From Bacteroidales bacterium (lineage in GTDB: Bacteria > Bacteroidota > Bacteroidia > Bacteroidales > UBA932): a stretch of DNA of 64,000 bases. The translations under genes were made by a program, and so were the position numbers. The notes below the pieces were generated by a model. The model had not been told where the DNA came from. It saw only the letters and a list, made by a program, of their open reading frames with translations, and did no database searches. The stretch is from positions 16,347 through 80,346 of the forward strand of contig SUYP01000010.1 of the NCBI GenBank assembly GCA_015060395.1. Reading direction: 5' to 3'. Every line of letters starts with the position of its first letter. Positions within the stretch are counted from its first letter, which is position 1. Shown in pieces: positions 9,301 to 16,841 of this stretch.

Positions 9301-9392
9301 CCCGGATCGTCTCCGGTCACATAGAATTGTGCGGAAGCCATAAAAGGAATCAGGATGGCTGCAAATACGAATATATTCTTTATAAATCTCAT
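6306..9392 (-). CDS. Secreted HExxH-containing beta-propeller/outer-membrane beta-barrel protein
   Basis: The 1028-residue protein has a signal peptide (MRFIKNIFVFAAILIPFMASA). Residues about 30-290 form a domain with the motif HESRH at 129-133, a match to the zinc-metalloprotease HExxH signature, and a downstream acidic stretch NMEGDAVITET (170-179) that could supply the third ligand. Residues about 310-600 are TolB-like propeller repeats (YSEDGRWLYYSS, IYRIIIDEDG). The last 400 residues are alternating aromatic beta-strands ending in FHIGPTFNVTF, with a terminal Phe as in outer-membrane barrels. Similar large proteins in Bacteroidetes are annotated only as TolB-like or hypothetical. It heads a probable operon with the CpXC and membrane protein genes. 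Proteolytic activity is inferred from the motif only. Confidence 0.65.
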   Translation of the reverse strand: MRFIKNIFVFAAILIPFMASAQFYVTGDDPGRAKWYSIETDNFKVIYPEGVDSLARVYAEKIERYRVPVSLTSGYISGEGDGKKMPVVMHSYNAANGSVAWAPKRMDLFTIPSAYDPEPLPWSTMLSVHESRHITQMQFGMTKAQKPFTWAFGQMWNILVSLVYPGISNMEGDAVITETAWTPSGRGRTADFLNYYWVAFDNGDFRSWDKWRFVSQVNNAPDYYSLGYLTMGGFRYLYDCPEFMSEGYHLAARRPYNLGAFYTTTRKLTGKQFNKAFMEVCDTMYTLWKADAEARKPYIPSEPVTSKSRFYTDYSNNLIAGNDIYSIKKGHSDAPILVRIDSTGKEHRVSRFAYDAGRLQREPESGRIYWSETSTDKRWNLKTKSQIRYIEEGSGKKKTVVSPHLLYNPSAYKSDIAAVRYEIGGRSYLDIIDGSSGKDIRSFAAPDSLQLLEPAWIGDEVYVTAISDNGYGIYRIIIDEDGEAGSRWESILRPQPVKIKDFSAYGNELIFTCDRTGVNELYHIDPSDGSLRQKTSTRYGAEDFQYSEDGRWLYYSSQTMEGKMIFRTSTDSLIDRSADFTELHHYHIAEAVTAQEKAIAKQRKVNTDIDVEISDPVRYRKLPHTVNVHSWAPVYVNVDNIMNMSFDHIWQAASLGATGIFQNSLSTAVGEFGYSAHKDPYNPARWRHSGHARITYSGFYPVIEASVNFNDRGARQYNAYAYMISDDKATMEISSRELPVPYIEGILSTYIPFRFSSGGWYKGVVPKLTYRIGNDKFNTALTVMDLEEQTYLDENGEYVTGQNPVFLKQNEGKNTFRHSLSGSVRAYTMLSTANSAVYPKWGIGAEAGATGSLESSTYLSPMGFLYVYGYIPGLLSEQGLKLTMMTQQKLRKDSVFGQPAVSVLPRGLSENSALASWLSIRKPNLTKVTADYAVPVFIGDVSIGGNFFSIKRLVVAPHFDYTFISDKGLWSAGGELTLDLHSILTLEWPCSIGMTMSYNGGSAWNSIAEQSGITLDRFHIGPTFNVTF

Positions 9393-9434
9393 CTTATTGT
9401 CTGAAAAACCGATTACAAATCTAATTATTTTTTA

Positions 9435-9442
9435 TATTTTTG
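9435..9442 (+). promoter_or_regulatory. Candidate -7 element of the Na/Pi symporter gene
   Basis: TATTTTTG fits TAnnTTTG and lies 49 bp before the start codon. No convincing -33 box was found at the right spacing. Confidence 0.4.
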
Positions 9443-9490
9443 CGACTTATTCGGCTACTTTTAAAAGTAAATAAACAACCGTAAATCTAT

Positions 9491-11248
9491 ATGACAACTA
9501 TTCTTAATGTGCTTTCCGTGCTTGGTGGACTTGCTATGTTCCTTTACGGTATGGCGCTTATGAGTGAAGGTCTCCAGAAATCTGCCGGTGACCGTCTCAG
9601 AGCCTTTATGGCCAAAATGACTTCCAATTCGTTCAAGCGTGTACTCACAGGAACAGTCGTAACCGCTCTCGTACAGTCTTCATCAGCTACAACCATTATG
9701 GTGGTAAGCTTCGTGAATGCCGGACTCCTCACCCTTGGCAACGCCATAGGTGTGATTATGGGAGCCAACATCGGTACGACGCTGACAGCCTGGATCACCT
9801 CATTGGGATTCTCTGTGAACATCGCGCTTTTCGCTGTCCCTATGATGGCTTTCGGATTCCTGATGCATTCTTCAAAGAAGTCTTCGCTAAAGAATATCGG
9901 TCAGTTTATGATGGGATTCGCCATAATGTATGTCGGTCTCACATTTATGAAGGACTGCTCGAATGCCGTTCTTGACAATTATCAGTCCGGTATGATGAGC
10001 TTCTTCGGCAGCATCAACGGTTTCGGTTTCGGTTCAGTACTTCTCTTCCTCATCGCAGGAGCAGTGCTTACCATCGTCCTTCAGGCTTCAAGTGCGACAA
10101 TGGCCATTACGATGCTCCTCGCGGCTTCCGGTCTCATCGACTTCAAGCTTGCGGTTGCAATGGTGCTTGGTGAGAACATCGGAACCACGATCACTGCAAA
10201 CATCGCTGCGGCGGTTGCCAATACATCTGCAAAAAGAGCTGCACGTGCACATACAATCTTCAACCTCATCGGTGTCATCTGGGTTCTCTGTCTGTTGAAA
10301 CCTATCATCGGACTTATATGTCATATTATGGTTGCTCTCGGATTCTATGATCCTGTAGAGGCCAGCAGTCAGCTCGCAGCGATAGCCAACAGCGGACTTG
10401 CAGCGGATCCGGAGCAGATAGAGATGTATAAGAATTCCCTCCTTTACGGAATCGCAATGCTTCATACCCTCTTCAACGTGACCAATACAGCTGTACTTAT
10501 CTGGTTCGTTCCTCTTATCGAGAAGGCTGTGGTATGGCTTGTCAAGGAGCCTAAGGGTGAGACAGAGGTATTCAGACTCAAGTATATCTCAGGAGGTCCT
10601 CTCAGCACAGCGGAACTCTCTCTCAGAGAGGCTCAGCAGGAGCTTATCCATTTTGCCGAGATATGCCGCAACGGCTTCGGTTACATCCGTCAGGCTATAA
10701 ACGAGCAGGATCCGGACAAGTTCGACCAGCTCAACGAAAAGCTCATCAAGTATGAAGAGATTTCCGACAGGATCGAGTACGAGATCGCTACATACCTCAA
10801 TGAGGTGGGCAAGAACGAGATAAGCGAGGAAGCTGCCGACACGATCAAGTCTATGTACAAGATCATCGGCGAACTTGAATCTCTCGGTGACTCAGGAGAA
10901 GCTATCGGACGTATCCTCAAGAGGAAGAACGTTCACGGCAAGACATTCGACAAACCGCTTCTCGACCGTCTGAACAAGATTATGGATCTGGTGCAGAAGG
11001 GTTACGATGTTATGATCGAGAACCTGAAGAATCCTGAACTCAAGGAGATTTCCAATGCGGAGAATGCCGAGTACAATATCAACGAGTGCAGGAATCATCT
11101 TCGCGAGGAGCATATCGTGAACATCGAAAGCAACAGCTACAATTACCTTACAGGTGTTTATTTTATGGACGTGATTGCAGAACTTGAGAAGATAGGTGAC
11201 TTCCTCATCAATATTTCTCAGGCAGTTGTAGGAAAATATGATAAATAG
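9491..11248 (+). CDS. Na+/phosphate symporter with C-terminal PhoU-like domain (NptA/YjbB type)
   Basis: The 585-residue inner-membrane transporter carries the two inverted Na/Pi repeats. Each has the QSSSATT-type signature: VQSSSATTIMVVSF near residue 62 and LQASSATMAITMLL near residue 200. Each is followed by a GxNIGTT motif (GANIGTTLTAW, GENIGTTITAN). About eight membrane segments fill residues 1-360. The last 200 residues are helical and resemble PhoU (ELESLGDSGEAIGRIL, MDVIAELEKIGDFLINIS), suggesting regulated phosphate flux. The 3' end overlaps the next gene by 11 bp, which implies translational coupling. Confidence 0.9.
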   Translation: MTTILNVLSVLGGLAMFLYGMALMSEGLQKSAGDRLRAFMAKMTSNSFKRVLTGTVVTALVQSSSATTIMVVSFVNAGLLTLGNAIGVIMGANIGTTLTAWITSLGFSVNIALFAVPMMAFGFLMHSSKKSSLKNIGQFMMGFAIMYVGLTFMKDCSNAVLDNYQSGMMSFFGSINGFGFGSVLLFLIAGAVLTIVLQASSATMAITMLLAASGLIDFKLAVAMVLGENIGTTITANIAAAVANTSAKRAARAHTIFNLIGVIWVLCLLKPIIGLICHIMVALGFYDPVEASSQLAAIANSGLAADPEQIEMYKNSLLYGIAMLHTLFNVTNTAVLIWFVPLIEKAVVWLVKEPKGETEVFRLKYISGGPLSTAELSLREAQQELIHFAEICRNGFGYIRQAINEQDPDKFDQLNEKLIKYEEISDRIEYEIATYLNEVGKNEISEEAADTIKSMYKIIGELESLGDSGEAIGRILKRKNVHGKTFDKPLLDRLNKIMDLVQKGYDVMIENLKNPELKEISNAENAEYNINECRNHLREEHIVNIESNSYNYLTGVYFMDVIAELEKIGDFLINISQAVVGKYDK

Positions 11249-12200
11249 GATTTCAACAATATTGCTTCTTGCGGTGTTTGCCGTAAGTTGCGGAAACGGG
11301 AAGAAGGCAGAGCAGTTCAAGGCTCTGCCTTTTCCTGATTGTGCAGTACCCGGAATGATGACTGATCGTCAGGATATAGCGGAATATGTTGCCGGACATT
11401 TTTGGGACGGAATCACCGATCCTGACAGAGACTATCCTTCCGATTCACTTCTTGTCAGCGGAGTCAGGAAGGCGGATGTCGAACAGAAATTCGCAGATTG
11501 GACTTCCATTCTTGAAATGATACCTTTCAATCAGGCTGAAAAGGCCGTTGCAAGGCTTTATGACAGGGCTGTTGCCTGTGAAAGGAAGGATACTTCATCA
11601 AATGTATTCGAGACCTTCACAGACCTTTCCTATAAATATCTTTATGACCCTAATTCCCCTTTGCGCAATGAAGACTGTTATAATGCTTTTGTGCGCAGGC
11701 TTGCCGGTTATGAAGGTATTTCTCCGGAAATGAAGAAGAAATATGAATATGACGCAAGGATGACTTCCCTCAATCGTACAGGAACGGTGGCGGCAGATTT
11801 CAGATTTGCCGACAAGATGGGCCGTATGCATACCTTGCACGGAATCAAGGCTCCTCTTACCCTGCTGTTTTTCAGCAACCCTGGATGTGATGCCTGTCTG
11901 AACATCATCAATGTACTGAAGGGAGAGCCGCAGATATCAGGCCTGATAGATTCCGGCAGACTCGCAGTCCTCAATATATACATAGATGAGGATCTGCAGG
12001 GCTGGCGCGACTATATGCCGATATATCCTGAGGAATGGTATAATGGATTCGATCCCGACCTGATCATCCGCACTGACAATCTTTATAATGTCCGTGCCAT
12101 CCCGTCTCTCTATCTTCTGGATGAAGAAAAGAGGGTCATCCTGAAGGACGCCCCTGAGAACCGTCTGTTCAATTATCTCGCGGATACTGCGCGTCGTTAA
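11238..12200 (+). CDS. DUF5106-type lipoprotein with C-terminal thioredoxin fold
   Basis: The 320-residue protein begins with a lipoprotein signal (lipobox AVSC, Cys18). The N-terminal half (FPDCAVPGMMTDRQDIAEYV, HFWDGI) is of the DUF5106 kind found almost only in Bacteroidetes. The C-terminal half is a thioredoxin fold with CDAC near residue 216 after LLFFSNPG, and a cis-Pro segment VRAIPSLYLLDEEKRV. It is probably a periplasmic thiol oxidoreductase. The start lies inside the end of the Na/Pi symporter gene, 11 bp overlap, so the two are likely translated together, though a functional link is not obvious. Confidence 0.75.
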   Translation: MINRISTILLLAVFAVSCGNGKKAEQFKALPFPDCAVPGMMTDRQDIAEYVAGHFWDGITDPDRDYPSDSLLVSGVRKADVEQKFADWTSILEMIPFNQAEKAVARLYDRAVACERKDTSSNVFETFTDLSYKYLYDPNSPLRNEDCYNAFVRRLAGYEGISPEMKKKYEYDARMTSLNRTGTVAADFRFADKMGRMHTLHGIKAPLTLLFFSNPGCDACLNIINVLKGEPQISGLIDSGRLAVLNIYIDEDLQGWRDYMPIYPEEWYNGFDPDLIIRTDNLYNVRAIPSLYLLDEEKRVILKDAPENRLFNYLADTARR

Positions 12201-12211
12201 GGTATTTTTTA

Positions 12212-12242
12212 TTGTCTATTCAGAATATAAATTCTAAATTTG
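12212..12242 (+). promoter_or_regulatory. galM promoter (Bacteroidetes type)
   Basis: TTG at 12212-12214 is followed after 20 nt by TAAATTTG at 12235-12242. This predicts a 5' UTR of about 36 nt and would serve galM, thyA and folA. Confidence 0.65.
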
Positions 12243-12284
12243 AAAGATTTTGTTTCTGCCTAATACATAATTAATCTATACACA

Positions 12285-13334
12285 ATGGAAATCAGAAAAG
12301 AACTTTGGGGCAAGACAGCCTGCGGCAAAGAGATTTATCTCTATACACTGACTAATGAAAAAGGAGCATACGTACAGTTGTCCAACGTGGGAGCAGGAAT
12401 AGTATCTGCAGTTGTGCCTGACAAGGACGGAAACCTTGCAGATGTAGTCCTGGGCTATCCTGTGCCTGAAAGTTATTTCGGAGACGGTCCTTGTATGGGA
12501 AAGATTCCTGGAAGATATGCCAACCGTGTCGCCCTCGGCAAATTCACCCTTGATGGAGCAGAATATACACTGCCTGTAAATAACGGCCCGAATCACCTCC
12601 ACGGAGGTCCTGAGGGCTTCCAGAACAAGGTATGGGAAAGCCGCGAGAACGAAGGTGGAGTGGAATTCCTTTATTATTCCGAGGATGGTGAACAGGGATA
12701 TCCTGCAGCGGTAAAGGCTGTCGCTCGATATGACTGGAGCGAGGACTGCGAGCTCCGTCTGACTCTGACTGCAGAGTCTGATGCTCCTACAGTCATCAAT
12801 CTTACCAATCACGCATATTTCAATCTCAACGGCGAGGGTAACGGCAATATTCTCGGACACACTCTCAGACTCAACTGCTCTGAATATCTTCCTACTGACG
12901 CAACACAGATACCTCTCGGAGAAAGTGTCCCTGTAGCCGGTACACCGATGGATTTTGTCACTCCCAAGCCTATAGGACAGGATATAAACGCTGATTTCGA
13001 GGCTCTCAAGATAGGAAAGGGATATGACCATTGCTGGGTCATCGACGGAGCCGAGCCGGGCCAGCTTCAGGACTGTGCAGAGCTCTATGCTCCGGAAAGC
13101 GGACGCCTTCTTCAGATCTTCACCACCCAGCCAGGCGTACAGGTATATACCGGAAACTGGCTTTCAGGATGTCCGGAAGGCAAGAACGGACATATCTATG
13201 AAGACTACACCGGTGTTGCCATCGAGTGCCAGAATTATCCTGACGCACCGAACAAGCCGGAATACCCATCGTCCGAACTCCGTCCGGGAGAAGTTTATGA
13301 ACAGGCAATCATATTCGCATTCTCTGTACGATAA
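12285..13334 (+). CDS. galM: Aldose 1-epimerase (mutarotase)
   Basis: The 349-residue cytosolic enzyme interconverts alpha and beta anomers of galactose and other aldoses. Conserved motifs include GRYANRVALGKF, the substrate-binding His of NHLHGGPEGF, the catalytic His of NLTNHAYFNLNG, and the catalytic Glu in VAIECQNYPDAPN close to the C-terminus. There is no signal peptide. It is the first gene of a compact run with thyA only 3 bp downstream. That pairing is not metabolic but suggests shared transcription from the promoter at 12212-12242. Confidence 0.94.
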   Translation: MEIRKELWGKTACGKEIYLYTLTNEKGAYVQLSNVGAGIVSAVVPDKDGNLADVVLGYPVPESYFGDGPCMGKIPGRYANRVALGKFTLDGAEYTLPVNNGPNHLHGGPEGFQNKVWESRENEGGVEFLYYSEDGEQGYPAAVKAVARYDWSEDCELRLTLTAESDAPTVINLTNHAYFNLNGEGNGNILGHTLRLNCSEYLPTDATQIPLGESVPVAGTPMDFVTPKPIGQDINADFEALKIGKGYDHCWVIDGAEPGQLQDCAELYAPESGRLLQIFTTQPGVQVYTGNWLSGCPEGKNGHIYEDYTGVAIECQNYPDAPNKPEYPSSELRPGEVYEQAIIFAFSVR

Positions 13335-13337
13335 CCT

Positions 13338-14132
13338 ATGAAACAATATCTGGATCTCTTACGTCATATCCGTGAAAACGGAACAATGAAGTCCGACCGT
13401 ACCGGTACGGGCACCCAAAGCATATTCGGCTATCAGATGCGCTTCGACCTCAGCGAAGGATTTCCCCTTCTCACAACGAAGAAGGTGCATCTCAAATCCA
13501 TAATATACGAACTTCTGTGGTTCATAGCAGGTGACACGAATGTGAAATATCTGCAGGATCACGGAGTCACCATCTGGGACGAATGGGCTGACGAAAACGG
13601 TGACCTCGGCCCTGTCTATGGTCATCAGTGGCGAAGCTGGCCCACTCCGGACGGAGGCACCATCGACCAGCTTTCAAATGTCATCAATCAGATAAAGAAC
13701 AACCCGGATTCACGTCGTATGATTGTCTCTGCCTGGAATGTAGCCGAAGTGGAAAAGATGGCCCTGCCGCCTTGCCACTCCCTCTTCCAGTTCTATGTCG
13801 CAGACGGAAAGCTCTCCTGCCAGCTGTATCAGCGCAGCGCAGACGTATTCCTCGGAGTGCCTTTCAATATAGCATCATACGCCCTTCTGACGATGATGAT
13901 CGCTCAGGTATGCGGACTGAAGCCGGGAGAATTCGTCCATACGACCGGAGATACTCACATCTATGTCAATCATTTCGAGCAGGTGGCCACCCAGCTCAGC
14001 CGTGAGCCTCGCGCCCTTCCGAAGATGAAGATCAATCCGGACGTAAAGAACATCTTCGACTTCACATACGAAGACTTCGAACTCGTGGATTATGATCCAT
14101 ATCCGCGCATCCCTGCTCCGGTAGCTGTCTGA
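13338..14132 (+). CDS. thyA: Thymidylate synthase
   Basis: The 264-residue enzyme is full length. It methylates dUMP to dTMP with methylene-tetrahydrofolate. The active-site Cys lies in [12 protein letters not shown], the dUMP phosphate-binding segment reads [20 protein letters not shown], and the C-terminus ends in IPAPVAV as in E. coli ThyA. Starting 3 bp after galM and followed 62 bp later by folA, it forms the usual thyA-folA pair, in which dihydrofolate reductase regenerates the folate oxidised by ThyA. Confidence 0.97.
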   Translation: MKQYLDLLRHIRENGTMKSDRTGTGTQSIFGYQMRFDLSEGFPLLTTKKVHLKSIIYELLWFIAGDTNVKYLQDHGVTIWDEWADENGDLGPVYGHQWRSWPTPDGGTIDQLSNVINQIKNNPDSRRMIVSAWNVAEVEKMALPPCHSLFQFYVADGKLSCQLYQRSADVFLGVPFNIASYALLTMMIAQVCGLKPGEFVHTTGDTHIYVNHFEQVATQLSREPRALPKMKINPDVKNIFDFTYEDFELVDYDPYPRIPAPVAV

Positions 14133-14194
14133 CGAAAGCATCTTTTCACCTCGGTCGCTGTGCTGAAGCGCCTTATAAACAGTATCAACAGAAT

Positions 14195-14692
14195 ATGGAA
14201 AAATGCATAATAGTAGCCATAGCGGACAATAACGCCATCGGAAAGGACAATGCCCTTCTGTGGCATATATCCGAGGATCTGAAGTTCTTCAAGCGCACTA
14301 CGACGGGATGTCCTGTCATAATGGGACGCAAGACCTTCGAGTCCATCGGCCGTCCGCTTCCGAAACGCACCAATATCGTCGTTTCACGTGGTTTTGATGC
14401 TCCGGAAGGAATCATTGTGGTAGGTTCATTGTCAGAAGCATATACCGTTGCCGATGGATCTTCTGAGCGTTGCTTCGTCATAGGCGGAGGTCAGATCTAT
14501 GCTCAAGCACTCGCTGACGCTGACCGTCTTATTGTCACCCACGTCCATACGGTCATCGAAGATGCCGACACATATTTCCCTCAGATCGATCCGTCCGTAT
14601 GGGAGGTAGAAGACCGCTCGGAAATGTTCCACGATGAGGAATCCGGCTTCGATTTTGAATTTGTAACCTATAAACGAGCGGAGGCTAATTGA
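14195..14692 (+). CDS. folA: Dihydrofolate reductase
   Basis: The 165-residue enzyme reduces dihydrofolate with NADPH. It shows the N-terminal IVAIADNNAIGKDNALLWHI block, the NADPH-binding segment VIMGRKTFESIGRPLP, and CFVIGGGQIYAQAL. Length and motif spacing match chromosomal DHFRs. It follows thyA in the same direction, giving a coupled thymidylate cycle. The 108 bp before the next gene contain no clear terminator, although a GC-rich stem (CGTGC/GCACG) is present near 14730-14742. Confidence 0.96.
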   Translation: MEKCIIVAIADNNAIGKDNALLWHISEDLKFFKRTTTGCPVIMGRKTFESIGRPLPKRTNIVVSRGFDAPEGIIVVGSLSEAYTVADGSSERCFVIGGGQIYAQALADADRLIVTHVHTVIEDADTYFPQIDPSVWEVEDRSEMFHDEESGFDFEFVTYKRAEAN

Positions 14693-14801
14693 TTGATCTG
14701 CAGTGTTTTATGTCGTCTGCGTGCTCCCCTTTGTGCGGCACGTAGGTAAGGTAAGATGTTGATTGATAAAGCGTTAGGTTCCTCCAGAAAAACATATCAT
14801 T

Positions 14802-16145
14802 ATGTCAAGAGATAGTTTCGGCAGCCGTTTCGGCGCACTTGTAGCAATGGCAGGCTCGGCAGTGGGGCTGGGCAACCTCTGGCGTTTCCCATATCTTGTG
14901 GGCGAGAACGGAGGAGCGGCCTTCATCATTGTATATATAATTCTCAGCTTCCTTATCTGTCTTCCTATATTCATTTCCGAATTCGTAGTAGGACGCAGAA
15001 GTCAGAAGAATGCATACGCTGCATTTCGTGACCTGTCCGGAGGTTCGGCCTGGCGCTGGGTAGGACTCTTTACCATTATAGTTCCTCTGATAGTCCTTTC
15101 ATATTACAGCGTGATCGGCGGATGGTCTATAGAATATCTCCTGAAGTCCATAACCTTCTCGTTTACAGGAGGTGAGTCTCAGAGTGCTATGAATACGATG
15201 TTTTCAGACTTCGTTACATCCACCTGGGGACCTCTTGCCGTCCATACCGGTTTCCTTCTTGCGACAACGCTTATCGTGGTATTCGGTATCAAAGGAGGTA
15301 TAGAAAAGTTCAGCAAGGTGATGATGCCGCTTCTTTTCGTCATTGTCTTAGGCATAGCTATATATTCCCTTACCCTTCCTGGAGCTCAGAAGGGCGTGGA
15401 GTATCTCTTCAATCCGGACTTCTCAAAGATAGATGCCAAAGCCTGTGCAGCTGCCCTCGGTCAGGCGTTCTTCTCCCTTTCCCTCGGATTCGGTACCATA
15501 ATGACATACGCTTCATACGTGGACAAGAAAGAGAATATAATGTTCCAGAGCACAGCGACAGCTGTCTCAGACCTTATGTTTGCCCTTATAGCCGGAGTGG
15601 CCATAATGCCGGCCGTGTTCGCGTTCGGGCTAAATCCGCAGTCCGGCCCCGGCCTTGTCTTCGAGACCCTTCCGTTCGTTTTCGGACAGATGCCGGCAGG
15701 AGGATTTGTGGCCATTCTCTTCTTCGCAGCCCTTCTTGTTGCGGCCCTTACATCATCGATTTCTATGCTTGAAGTGGCTGTGGCATATCTCGTTGAAGAA
15801 AAGAAATTCTCGCGTGCAGCTGCCTGTACGGTACTTTTTGTAGTATGCTGGATTGTAGGAACTCTCTGCTCTTTGTCTTTCGGTCCGCTATCTCACATAA
15901 AGATAGACGGAGGAAATCTTTTCGACTTCTTCGACAATCTATCTTCCAACATATTGATGACTCTCGGCAGTCTCCTGACCGTACTCTTTGTCGGCTGGAG
16001 ACTTAAGAAGACAGATGTTTATGATGAATTTACCAACGGAGGAACCCTCAGCCGCAATGCAAAGCTTTTCGGTGTCCTCTGGTTCCTTATCCGTTACGTC
16101 TGCCCTCTGGCCATCATATCGATCTTCATTTCCGGACTGCTGTAG
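14802..16145 (+). CDS. Sodium-dependent transporter of the NSS (SNF) family
   Basis: The 447-residue inner-membrane protein begins with the NSS signature in TM1, AGSAVGLGNLWRFPYLVGEN, whose unwound Gly-Asn region binds sodium and substrate. Around eleven membrane segments follow, including SYYSVIGGWSIEYLL (TM3) and ALGQAFFSLSLGFGTIMTYA (TM6). This resembles the bacterial MhsT/TnaT group of hydrophobic amino-acid:Na+ symporters. Substrate cannot be fixed; tryptophan is a possibility given the tryptophanase gene 12 kb away, but there is no direct link. It is not clearly in an operon with folA. Confidence 0.88.
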   Translation: MSRDSFGSRFGALVAMAGSAVGLGNLWRFPYLVGENGGAAFIIVYIILSFLICLPIFISEFVVGRRSQKNAYAAFRDLSGGSAWRWVGLFTIIVPLIVLSYYSVIGGWSIEYLLKSITFSFTGGESQSAMNTMFSDFVTSTWGPLAVHTGFLLATTLIVVFGIKGGIEKFSKVMMPLLFVIVLGIAIYSLTLPGAQKGVEYLFNPDFSKIDAKACAAALGQAFFSLSLGFGTIMTYASYVDKKENIMFQSTATAVSDLMFALIAGVAIMPAVFAFGLNPQSGPGLVFETLPFVFGQMPAGGFVAILFFAALLVAALTSSISMLEVAVAYLVEEKKFSRAAACTVLFVVCWIVGTLCSLSFGPLSHIKIDGGNLFDFFDNLSSNILMTLGSLLTVLFVGWRLKKTDVYDEFTNGGTLSRNAKLFGVLWFLIRYVCPLAIISIFISGLL

Positions 16146-16224
16146 CAGCCATCCTTTTATAGTCATCCTTTGCAACATTATCGCCTGATGCTGCATCTAT
16201 ATGTATGTCTATAAAGGAATGACT

Positions 16225-16809
16225 ATGAAAAGACTCTTTTTACTGCTTGTCTTCAGCTGTATGACCATAGCTGCATCTGCCCAATATGCTGTCGGTAATA
16301 TTCCTGTCATAAAGGGAAGCAGGGTCTTCGTTGAAGGAGAGAAGATTCCCAATGCGGATGTATTGGCTTATCTTTCTTCATACGGTGAGTCCGTTGCAGA
16401 TGCCTGGACGAGAGACAGGAATGCTTATAAGGCCGGATTGGGACTTACGATTGCAGGATCTGCCATCACCTGGTGCGGGTCATTGGCATTTACCGTCGGA
16501 CTCGTAATTGGTGCAGGAACTCTCATTACTGTTCCTATCTTGGGAATGACAGGTCTTCCCACCGGTAATATGAAGCCGGCAGGTGATTATTGGCATAATG
16601 GTATGTCATCAGCGGATATTATGATCTATATAGGCGGTTACAGTATCCTGACAGGCCTTGCGATGCTGGCTTCCGGCATTCCTGTAATGTGCGTTTATAA
16701 AAAGAGGCTCAATGCTATCTTTCAGGAATATGGGCCAGGTCTGGCATCTGACATCAATCTTTCGTTTGGTCCTACCGCTAACGGATTCGGTCTTGCCTTG
16801 AATTTCTGA
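16225..16809 (+). CDS. Hypothetical exported/membrane protein
   Basis: The 194-residue protein is taken to start at the ATG at 16225, where MKRLFLLLVFSCMTIAASAQ is a typical signal peptide ending at ASAQ. The upstream in-frame ATG at 16201 adds eight unneeded residues. The mature part has two hydrophobic segments (LGLTIAGSAITWCGSLAFTV and YIGGYSILTGLAMLASGIPV) with Gly-rich turns and a short basic segment between the second one and the C-terminal strand. No family is recognised with confidence. The 55-bp gap after the NSS transporter leaves open whether they share a transcript. Confidence 0.6.
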   Translation: MKRLFLLLVFSCMTIAASAQYAVGNIPVIKGSRVFVEGEKIPNADVLAYLSSYGESVADAWTRDRNAYKAGLGLTIAGSAITWCGSLAFTVGLVIGAGTLITVPILGMTGLPTGNMKPAGDYWHNGMSSADIMIYIGGYSILTGLAMLASGIPVMCVYKKRLNAIFQEYGPGLASDINLSFGPTANGFGLALNF

Positions 16810-16841
16810 CAGAACATCTCTTACCGCTCAACGGCAAAATG

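Noticed and set aside
12276..13031. Minus-strand open frame of 251 codons
   Set aside because: It lies fully opposite galM, which is intact and conserved; no start context or domain supports it.
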